6,034 nucleotides of DNA, taken from positions 1-6,034 of the forward strand of contig JAJRSV010000447.1 in assembly GCA_024278655.1 (NCBI GenBank), in the 5' to 3' direction. A program made the translations under genes and the position numbers. Of the stretch, positions 1 through 3,772 are shown piece after piece (within the stretch, counting starts at the first letter, position 1; each line of letters opens with the position of its first letter). The DNA is from Bacteroidota bacterium. Its GTDB lineage: Bacteria > Bacteroidota > Ignavibacteria > Ignavibacteriales > Ignavibacteriaceae. Under the pieces are notes generated by a model, which saw only the letters and a program-made list of their open reading frames with translations, was not told the DNA's origin and ran no database searches.

Positions 1-436
1 CAACAAGGTTTAATCCGGGTTCATAAATATCAACAAATATATCTGGTCTGGTTTGCTTTGAACCGTCCGCGCTTCTGAACACAAAAGCCAATTGGTTTAT
101 AACTTCGTTCGGATCGGTAACACTGTAAAACTCTCTCGGAAATCCAATGGTAAGCTGGTACAAATTCGCGCCCAAACGAGTAAGCGCCGGCTGTGTTTGA
201 TTATCGCCCCAGTTGCCTATAACATGCTGCCAGTCGCCGTAGTTTGTATTAACACCGGTGTGTGCGTAAACCGTGCCGTTGTAATCCAGCAGCTCTTCGG
301 CACCCGGTTGTGTTGTATCGAGTATTACTACTATACTGTCGCTTTCCGTCGGGAATTCAGGAATGGTTACCACAACCTGCGAATAAACCAAACACGAGAT
401 AAATAAAGTATTAAATATTGTGAGCAAAAATTTCAT
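1..436 (-). CDS. Secreted alpha-amylase-like protein, N-terminal part only
   Basis: This reading frame begins at an ATG at 436 and is open through 145 codons to the left edge, so the 3' end is missing. An AGGAAGGA-type ribosome binding site (444-451) lies 7 bases upstream and supports the start. Residues 1-20 look like a signal peptide: MKF, a hydrophobic run, then VYSQ with likely cleavage around Q20. The mature part contains VYAHTGVNTN, WQHVIGNWGDN, PALTRLGANLYQLTI, REFY and QLAFVFRSADGS, ending in DIFVDIYEPG. From memory this pattern is the N-terminal beta-sandwich domain that precedes a GH13 catalytic domain in secreted alpha-amylases of Bacteroidota and Ignavibacteria. If so, the protein would act on starch-like glucans outside the cell. 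No catalytic residues lie in the window, so the enzyme call is inference; another secreted enzyme with the same leading domain is possible. It may be co-transcribed with the gene 30 bp upstream. Confidence 0.75.
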   Translation of the reverse strand, partial: MKFLLTIFNTLFISCLVYSQVVVTIPEFPTESDSIVVILDTTQPGAEELLDYNGTVYAHTGVNTNYGDWQHVIGNWGDNQTQPALTRLGANLYQLTIGFPREFYSVTDPNEVINQLAFVFRSADGSKQTRPDIFVDIYEPGLNLV

Positions 437-466
437 TTGGGTTTCCTTCCTGAGTCAAAAATTTTC

Positions 467-889
467 TTATTTTTTTCCGGTAATCTGAACAACAACTTCC
501 CGTCTTCTCGGTCTGTTATCGAAATCAACAAAAATAATCTGCTGCCAGGTTCCTAACAGCATACTTCCGTTATTAAACGGAACGGTTAGCGAAGCACCCT
601 GAATTGACGCGCGAACATGTGCATGCCCGTTTCCGTCGTGCCAGGTATTATCGTGCTGATAAGTGATGTTTTCCGGAGCAATTCTGCTGAAGAACGCCGG
701 GTAATCTTTCAACAAGCCGGGTTCGTACTCAATAGTTGTAATTCCTGCTGTTGAGCCGCCTGCAAAAATAAGCGCACTGCCTTCAACAAATCCGGCATCA
801 TTAATTATCTGCTGAACCTGTCCGGTAATATCTATTATATCGCAGTTACCTTTTGTGCTTATTGAGAATGAAGCGGTTTCAATATCCAT
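467..889 (-). CDS. yjbQ: YjbQ/UPF0047 family protein (secondary thiamine-phosphate synthase-like)
   Basis: The 140-residue product has the usual length and motifs of the YjbQ (UPF0047) family: GSTAGITTIEYEPG at about 45-58, WHDGNGHAHVRAS at 83-95, LTVPF at 101-105 and GTWQQIIFVDFDNRPRRR at 113-130. Family members are small soluble trimers of uncertain physiological role; weak thiamine-phosphate synthase activity on HMP-PP and thiazole phosphate is the basis of the database name. The conserved His residues of the DGNGHAHVRAS segment (H89, H91) are present. The His of the HTS motif seen in E. coli-type proteins is replaced here by S46, as I recall for a GSTAGITT subgroup. The start is supported by AAGGAT at 895-900, five bases before the ATG. 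It sits 30 bp upstream of a secreted amylase-like gene, a pairing that does not explain its function. Family assignment is firm; biochemical function is not. Confidence 0.92.
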   Translation of the reverse strand: MDIETASFSISTKGNCDIIDITGQVQQIINDAGFVEGSALIFAGGSTAGITTIEYEPGLLKDYPAFFSRIAPENITYQHDNTWHDGNGHAHVRASIQGASLTVPFNNGSMLLGTWQQIIFVDFDNRPRRREVVVQITGKK

Positions 890-1086
890 TCTCTATCCTT
901 TTATTTTACTATTATTCAACTAAAAAGTTATTTACGAAACTCAAAAATAACAAGGTAAAAGGAGAAATAAGCTATTTGCCTCAAAATATTTTCGTTCGAA
1001 TCACTTTTATTTATTGATTGTGAAGTGCACCGGGTATAATTTTGTCTGAACGAATTTTCAATATTAATTAAAGAACGGAAGAAGAT
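890..1086. other. Divergent intergenic region between yjbQ and rocD
   Basis: This 197-bp AT-rich gap separates the minus-strand yjbQ gene from the plus-strand rocD gene, so it should carry two outward promoters. The rocD-side promoter is clear (1014-1044). The yjbQ side has only a weak candidate: on the minus strand 949-942 reads TATTTTTG, a fit to TAnnTTTG, about 50 bases before the yjbQ start, but no TTG stands at the proper distance upstream. I saw no operator-like long palindrome and no riboswitch-like fold. Confidence 0.6.
1014..1044 (+). promoter_or_regulatory. Probable Bacteroidota-type promoter of rocD
   Basis: TTG at 1014-1016 is followed after 20 bp by TAATTTTG at 1037-1044, fitting the -33 TTG / -7 TAnnTTTG promoter pattern known for Bacteroidota primary sigma factors. 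TATAAT at 1035-1040 overlaps it, so a conventional -10 reading is also possible (TTGATT, 15-bp spacer). Transcription would begin near 1050, leaving a leader of about 35-40 bases with GGAAGAAG at 1077-1084 as the likely ribosome binding site. Confidence 0.55.
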
Positions 1087-2340
1087 ATGACCTCACAGGA
1101 TTATATTAACCTTGAAGATAAATACGGCGCTCACAACTATCACCCGATTGATGTTGTAATTGACCGCGGCGAGGGCGTTTGGGTTTGGGATGTTGAAGGG
1201 AAAAAATATATGGATTTCCTTTCGGCATATTCCGCAGTAAACCAGGGACACTGCCACCCGAAAATAATTGCCGCTTTAACCGAACAGGCACAAAAGCTTA
1301 CATTAACCTCACGGGCGTTTTATAACAGTCAGCTTGGCGTTTACGAAAAGTACATAACCGAATTTTTCGGTTACGATAAAGTACTTCCGATGAACACCGG
1401 CGTTGAAGCAGTCGAGACGGCATTTAAACTTGCGCGCAAGTGGGCTTACACAGTTAAAGGAATCAAAGAGTACGACGCTAAAATAATTTTCGCCAAAGAA
1501 AACTTTCACGGCAGAACAATGATGGCTGTATCCGCTTCCACCGATCCGGATTGTAAAGAAGGTTACGGTCCTTACCTCCCCGGAATTGAATTGGTTCCTT
1601 ACGATGATTTGGGTGCACTCGAAAAAGCTTTGGAAGATAAAAACGTAGCCGCTTTTATTGTTGAACCGATTCAGGGTGAAGCCGGTGTTGTTGTACCGGG
1701 CGAAGGATATTTGAAAAAGGCACACGAGCTTTGCAAAGCAAAAAATGTTCTGCTTATCTGCGATGAAGTTCAAACAGGATTGGCAAGAACCGGTAAAATG
1801 CTTGCATCCGAACACGAAGGCGTAAGACCCGATGTGCTTATACTCGGCAAAGCACTTTCCGGCGGTGTTCTTCCGATATCGGCAGTATTAGCCGATGACG
1901 ATATAATGCTTACTATTAAACCGGGGCAGCATGGCTCAACGTTTGGCGGTAACCCGTTGGCTGCAAGAGTTGCTGTTGCCGCGCTTGAAGTACTTAAGGA
2001 AGAGAAGCTTGCAGAGAATGCCGATAAGCTCGGCAAATATTTCCGTGAGCAGATGCAGAAGATTGTTGACGAACTTGAAATAGTTACACTCGTAAGAGGA
2101 AAAGGATTGCTGAATGCAATAGTTATAAAACCAACGGCTACAGGCAAAACCGCATGGGACGTTTGTGTTGAATTGAAGAACAACGGACTGCTTGCAAAAC
2201 CGACTCACGGCGATATAATAAGATTTGCACCGCCGCTTGTAATTACAAAAGATGAAATTGACTGGGCAGTTGAAACAATAAGAAAAGTCTTGGTAAAATT
2301 TGAAGCCGAAAACAAACCGATTACAGAAAAAGCCGGCTAA
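1087..2340 (+). CDS. rocD: Ornithine aminotransferase (ornithine--oxo-acid transaminase)
   Basis: A 417-residue fold-type I, class III PLP-dependent aminotransferase, full length for bacterial ornithine aminotransferases. It moves the delta-amino group of L-ornithine to 2-oxoglutarate, giving glutamate-5-semialdehyde and glutamate in the cytoplasm, linking arginine/ornithine to proline and glutamate. The N-terminal YGAHNYHPIDVVIDRGEG (13-30) is typical of ornithine aminotransferase rather than acetylornithine or GABA aminotransferases. Y18 matches the substrate-binding Tyr55 of the human enzyme by a constant offset of 37, as do F140, E198, D226 and T285. K255 in LGKALSGG is the PLP lysine, D226 in CDEVQTGLARTGK contacts the pyridine nitrogen, and R379 in IIRFAPPL should bind the carboxylate of 2-oxoglutarate. 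The ATG follows GGAAGAAG by two bases, a slightly close purine-rich site; no better start is seen. It is monocistronic here, with its own promoter and a hairpin terminator downstream, and no arginase or proline gene nearby. Confidence 0.95.
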   Translation: MTSQDYINLEDKYGAHNYHPIDVVIDRGEGVWVWDVEGKKYMDFLSAYSAVNQGHCHPKIIAALTEQAQKLTLTSRAFYNSQLGVYEKYITEFFGYDKVLPMNTGVEAVETAFKLARKWAYTVKGIKEYDAKIIFAKENFHGRTMMAVSASTDPDCKEGYGPYLPGIELVPYDDLGALEKALEDKNVAAFIVEPIQGEAGVVVPGEGYLKKAHELCKAKNVLLICDEVQTGLARTGKMLASEHEGVRPDVLILGKALSGGVLPISAVLADDDIMLTIKPGQHGSTFGGNPLAARVAVAALEVLKEEKLAENADKLGKYFREQMQKIVDELEIVTLVRGKGLLNAIVIKPTATGKTAWDVCVELKNNGLLAKPTHGDIIRFAPPLVITKDEIDWAVETIRKVLVKFEAENKPITEKAG

Positions 2341-2371
2341 ATCAAGACAAAAGAAGGAATACTTCATCATT

Positions 2372-2401
2372 CAATATTGAATGTCCGGTGTTCGATATTC
2401 A
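2372..2401 (+). repeat. 30-bp direct repeat, copy 1 (left end of island)
   Basis: Identical to 3630-3659 except for one C/T difference (C at 2385, T in the other copy). It begins CAATATTGAATG and ends TTCGATATTCA. In this copy the left end is part of a perfect 16-bp palindrome, CATTCAATATTGAATG (2368-2383). Similarity continues for about 17 bp to the right with a 1-bp gap, both copies running into AAGCAAG. It starts 31 bp after the rocD stop codon. Confidence 0.9.
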
Positions 2402-2410
2402 AAAAAAGCG

Positions 2411-2435
2411 AAAGCAAGCGGCTCCGCTTGCTTTT
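2411..2435. terminator. Probable bidirectional rho-independent terminator after rocD
   Basis: A perfect 10-bp stem, AAAGCAAGCG with CGCTTGCTTT, closes a GCTC loop and ends in TTTT on the plus strand. On the minus strand the same stem is followed by CGC and then seven T, so it could also stop transcripts arriving from the kinase side. It lies about 70 bp after the rocD stop codon. The plus-strand T run is short, so efficiency is uncertain. The same GCAAGCG/CGCTTGC stem recurs at 2833-2850. Confidence 0.6.
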
Positions 2436-2502
2436 ATCAATTCCCGTTTGCTTTAGCAGACGGACATGAAGACAGCAAACATGAAATCGAACGGCAATTG
2501 AT
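2436..2502 (+). repeat. Nested inverted repeats with competing pairings
   Basis: An outer inverted repeat pairs ATCAATTCCCGT (2436-2447) with ACGGCAATTGAT (2491-2502), with one mismatch. Inside it CCGTTTGC (2444-2451) can pair with GCAGACGG (2456-2463, one G-T pair, loop TTTA), and GTTTGCT (2446-2452) can instead pair perfectly with AGCAAAC (2474-2480). The three pairings share bases 2444-2451 and are partly exclusive. Confidence 0.6.
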
Positions 2503-2506
2503 GAAT

Positions 2507-2521
2507 GACTGCGAAGCAGTC
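2507..2521. repeat. Short hairpin, 6-bp stem, GAA loop
   Basis: GACTGC and GCAGTC form a perfect stem around a GAA loop. One of a series of three-base-loop hairpins in this island; no T run follows, so it is not an obvious terminator. Confidence 0.6.
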
Positions 2522-2568
2522 TAATGTTTGTAAAAAGGAAAAAACGAGATGATGTAAACGATGCCGAA

Positions 2569-2587
2569 GGTATCGAAGAAGGATACC
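2569..2587. repeat. Short hairpin, 6-bp stem, 7-base loop
   Basis: GGTATC (2569-2574) pairs with GATACC (2582-2587) around GAAGAAG. It precedes the next hairpin by 18 bp. Confidence 0.5.
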
Positions 2588-2605
2588 CTGGCAGGCGTTA
2601 ACTTC

Positions 2606-2620
2606 AACCGCCTCGCGGTT
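2606..2620. repeat. Short hairpin, 6-bp stem, CTC loop
   Basis: AACCGC and GCGGTT form a perfect GC-rich stem with a CTC loop. No T run follows directly. Confidence 0.6.
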
Positions 2621-2660
2621 GCTATGGAGTGTCGGGTTTTCTTTTTCTGCTACAAACTTT

Positions 2661-2690
2661 TGACACCTTCGGTGTCATTCTTATTTTTTA
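2661..2690 (+). terminator. Terminator-like hairpin with T-rich tail
   Basis: TGACACC (2661-2667) pairs perfectly with GGTGTCA (2671-2677) across a TTC loop and is followed by TTCTTATTTTTTA. This is a plausible second intrinsic terminator for plus-strand transcripts, some 320 bp after rocD. It may equally be another member of the island's hairpin series that happens to precede T-rich DNA. Confidence 0.45.
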
Positions 2691-2736
2691 TCTATCATTA
2701 TTGTATTATCAAAACTTCGAAAATCTAAAATCCCAG

Positions 2737-2751
2737 CCTGCCTTTGGTAGG
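2737..2751. repeat. Short hairpin, 6-bp stem, TTT loop
   Basis: CCTGCC (2737-2742) pairs with GGTAGG (2746-2751), using one G-T pair, around TTT. It resembles the CCCGCC/GGTGGG hairpin at 3554-3579. Confidence 0.5.
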
Positions 2752-2785
2752 GTTGATGGATATTCGGGTGAGTTTTGCACAAGTC

Positions 2786-2803
2786 GCCTGCGTGGACGCA
2801 GGC
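2786..2803. repeat. GC-rich hairpin, 7-bp stem
   Basis: GCCTGCG (2786-2792) pairs perfectly with CGCAGGC (2797-2803) around TGGA, and the loop ends T and A could add an eighth pair. It stands out as GC-rich within AT-rich DNA. No T run follows. Confidence 0.6.
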
Positions 2804-2832
2804 TCGCCACCGTTTTGAAACTATTAGCGTAA

Positions 2833-2850
2833 GCAAGCGTCCCCGCTTGC
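2833..2850. repeat. Hairpin sharing its stem with the rocD terminator
   Basis: GCAAGCG (2833-2839) pairs perfectly with CGCTTGC (2844-2850) around TCCC. The stem is the same as the core of the hairpin at 2411-2434, with a different loop, suggesting a shared repeat family. No T run follows this copy. Confidence 0.6.
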
Positions 2851-2903
2851 GTTGTGAGCAAGACAAAAGAGTAAAGTAAAAAGAAAAAAGGTTACAAAAT
2901 TGC

Positions 2904-2927
2904 AAGATTAAAAGATTACAAGATTGA
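2904..2927 (+). repeat. Degenerate 8-bp tandem array (AAGATTRM)
   Basis: Three consecutive octamers, AAGATTAA, AAGATTAC and AAGATTGA, follow one another without gap, with a weaker fourth unit to 2935. Related AAGATTAA text recurs at about 3539-3553. The period is 8, against 7 for the arrays that follow. Confidence 0.6.
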
Positions 2928-2940
2928 ATAATTAAACAAC

Positions 2941-2968
2941 CACGAACTACGAACCAAGCACCAAGAAC
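2941..2968 (+). repeat. Degenerate 7-bp tandem array (YAMGMAC), block 1
   Basis: Four consecutive heptamers fit YAMGMAC, for example CACGAAC at 2941 and CAAGAAC at 2962. The same heptamer family reappears at 3238-3258, again upstream of a CTTCTTG-type array and a GCAAAAACATT element, so the order of elements is conserved between the two blocks. Confidence 0.8.
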
Positions 2969-2983
2969 TAAAATAAAAAACTT

Positions 2984-3011
2984 TGCCTACCGCCTATTGC
3001 ATACTGCCTAC
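2984..3011 (+). repeat. Degenerate 7-bp tandem array (YGCMTAY)
   Basis: Four consecutive heptamers fit YGCMTAY, such as TGCCTAC (2984 and 3005) and CGCCTAT (2991). Two looser units continue in phase to 3025. This heptamer type is absent from the second block at 3238-3286. Confidence 0.8.
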
Positions 3012-3027
3012 TTTTACCTGATACAGC

Positions 3028-3048
3028 TTTCTGTCTCCTGTCTTCTTG
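3028..3048 (+). repeat. Degenerate 7-bp tandem array (YTYCTKK), block 1
   Basis: Three heptamers, starting TTTCTGT at 3028 and ending CTTCTTG at 3042, lie two bases upstream of the GCAAAAACATT element at 3051. The related array in block 2 (3259-3286) has four units and the same two-base gap. Confidence 0.75.
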
Positions 3049-3050
3049 TA

Positions 3051-3078
3051 GCAAAAACATTCCACCCCTACCGGGGTT
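3051..3078 (+). repeat. GCAAAAACATT-CCCC/GGGG element, copy 1
   Basis: Starts GCAAAAACATTCCACCCC and ends in a hairpin of ACCCC (3064-3068) with GGGGT (3073-3077), loop TACC. It matches 3289-3315 with one T/C difference in the arm and a loop that differs in length by one. The stem is kept while the loop varies. Confidence 0.8.
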
Positions 3079-3157
3079 GCGTTGTGAAAATGATAGTTTT
3101 GTTAATTGGTTCTTAAGAATTGGAAATTATTTGATAATTGTTTATTGAGGTTTGCGC

Positions 3158-3197
3158 TTTTGTAAGCAAACGCAGATTGATAATCTGCGCTACAAAA
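3158..3197. repeat. 40-bp interrupted hairpin
   Basis: An inner perfect 8-bp stem, CGCAGATT (3171-3178) with AATCTGCG (3182-3189), loop GAT, is enclosed by a second perfect 7-bp stem, TTTTGTA (3158-3164) with TACAAAA (3191-3197). The internal loop is asymmetric, AGCAAA on the left and a single C on the right. This is the longest foldback in the island. The outer TACAAAA arm is weak in GC. Confidence 0.75.
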
Positions 3198-3237
3198 TGC
3201 ATCTTTGCGTTCGGCTTCTATCATTAGAAAACAAAAC

Positions 3238-3286
3238 CAAGAACCACGAACTAAGAACATTCTGTCTCCTGACTTCTTACTTCTTG
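3238..3286 (+). repeat. 49-bp array of seven heptamers with complementary halves
   Basis: Seven in-phase heptamers. The first three fit YAMGAAC (CAAGAAC at 3238) and the last four fit MTYCTKD (CTTCTTG at 3280). The outer units are near reverse complements: CAAGAA (3238-3243) can pair with TTCTTG (3281-3286), and TAAGAA (3252-3257) with TTCTTA (3274-3279), so the array can fold on itself. Confidence 0.8.
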
Positions 3287-3288
3287 CG

Positions 3289-3315
3289 GCAAAAACATTT
3301 CACCCCGCCGGGGTT
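3289..3315 (+). repeat. GCAAAAACATT-CCCC/GGGG element, copy 2
   Basis: Second copy of the element at 3051-3078. ACCCC (3302-3306) pairs with GGGGT (3310-3314) around GCC, and TTTTG follows, so this copy is also weakly terminator-like on the plus strand. It lies two bases after the heptamer array, as in copy 1. Confidence 0.8.
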
Positions 3316-3449
3316 TTTGTTTCACTTCGCTTTTCGGTTCTACAAACATACCACTCCTACGTAGTTATTCTTTGATAATAATCGCTTTGTTGATTGTTTG
3401 TTGAAATCTTAGATTTATAATAGTCTCGTTATAGACGACCTGTTTGTAA

Positions 3450-3469
3450 CACGTCAGGGAACTGCCGTG
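3450..3469. repeat. Hairpin, CACG-CAG / CTG-CGTG, GGAA loop
   Basis: CACG and CAG pair with CTG and CGTG around a GGAA loop, with one T/C mismatch inside the stem. It lies just after ACGACCTG (3435-3442), an octamer repeated at 3506-3513. Confidence 0.5.
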
Positions 3470-3494
3470 AAAGAAAGAAAAGAAGAAAATAAAA

Positions 3495-3507
3495 GTTCCA
3501 TAGGAAC
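3495..3507. repeat. Short hairpin, GTTCC/GGAAC, ATA loop
   Basis: GTTCC (3495-3499) pairs perfectly with GGAAC (3503-3507) around ATA and runs into ACGACCTG, the octamer also found at 3435-3442. From memory, similar small palindromes next to ACGACC are common between genes in Bacteroidota. Confidence 0.5.
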
Positions 3508-3553
3508 GACCTGCAGCCTCGCCGGCTTACGCTGAAAGAAGATTAAAGATTAA

Positions 3554-3579
3554 CCCGCCTTCACTAAAGTTACGGTGGG
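3554..3579. repeat. Imperfect hairpin, CCCGCC/GGTGGG
   Basis: CCCGCC (3554-3559) pairs with GGTGGG (3574-3579) with one G-T pair, and ACT (3563-3565) with AGT (3568-3570) inside. It appears to be a decayed copy of a longer GC-rich palindrome; I recall similar elements in related genomes but cannot verify this. Confidence 0.45.
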
Positions 3580-3629
3580 CAGGAGTAAAAAGACTAAAGA
3601 TTATCAAATTGTTTTATAACTTCGACATC

Positions 3630-3659
3630 CAATATTGAATGTTCGGTGTTCGATATTCA
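3630..3659 (+). repeat. 30-bp direct repeat, copy 2 (right end of island)
   Basis: Same orientation as copy 1 at 2372-2401, 1,258 bp away, 29 of 30 bases identical. It lies 113 bp beyond the kinase stop codon. The 16-bp palindrome of copy 1 is broken here at its left end. Confidence 0.9.
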
Positions 3660-3716
3660 TAAACACGTAAGCAAGATAAAAGACAAATGTAAAAAGCGTA
3701 ATGAAAATTATTAATT

Positions 3717-3756
3717 CAATCACCCAATCATTCAATCAACAAATCACCAAATCATA
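3717..3756 (+). repeat. Degenerate 8-bp tandem array (MAATCANN), five units
   Basis: Five in-phase octamers fit MAATCANN, with CAATCACC at 3717, CAATCATT at 3725 and AAATCACC at 3741. The array ends 16 bp from the kinase stop codon, so on the minus strand it would lie in the 3' untranslated part of the kinase transcript, read there as NNTGATTK units. Confidence 0.75.
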
Positions 3757-3772
3757 TGGATTGCGCGGTTTC

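Larger units (their letters stand above)
2341..3772. other. 1.43-kb gene-free repeat island between convergent genes
   Basis: No convincing gene lies here on either strand. The short open frames (67-74 codons) lack family signatures and translate straight across hairpins and tandem repeats. The region instead holds at least a dozen short hairpins, degenerate arrays with 7-bp and 8-bp period, a composite module present twice (about 2941-3078 and 3238-3315) and a 30-bp direct repeat near each end (2372-2401, 3630-3659). Because rocD and the kinase gene converge on it, transcripts from both sides should end here. Individual elements are listed separately. Whether the island has a function beyond termination is unknown. 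Confidence 0.85.

Noticed and set aside
92..406. 104-codon plus-strand open frame
   Set aside because: Antisense to the secreted protein gene, which has a signal peptide, a good ribosome binding site and family motifs; this frame has none.
1106..2370. Several minus-strand open frames opposite rocD
   Set aside because: They lie wholly or mostly within a clear aminotransferase gene and show Cys/Ser-rich, low-information translations with no family signature.
2629..2832. 67-codon plus-strand open frame in the island
   Set aside because: It reads through the hairpins at 2661, 2737 and 2786, has no ribosome binding site worth naming and no recognisable product.
2681..2905. 74-codon minus-strand open frame in the island
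   Set aside because: It crosses three hairpin repeats and resembles no known protein; chance open frames of this size are expected.
3152..3364. 70-codon plus-strand open frame in the island
   Set aside because: It is largely a translation of the 40-bp hairpin, the heptamer array and the CCCC/GGGG element.
3404..3416. AAATC/GATTT hairpin with TTA loop as a separate feature
   Set aside because: The 5-bp AT-rich stem is weak and expected by chance; it is mentioned only in the triloop count.
2372..3659. CRISPR array or phage attachment sites
   Set aside because: Only two copies of the 30-bp repeat, 1,258 bp apart, without regular spacers, cas genes or an integrase.
2341..3772. Insertion sequence or transposon
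   Set aside because: No transposase-like frame and no terminal inverted repeats; the 30-bp copies are direct repeats and too long for ordinary target duplications.
2341..3772. tRNA or other standard RNA gene
   Set aside because: No cloverleaf, no T-loop consensus and no recognisable conserved RNA motif; the hairpins are short and independent.
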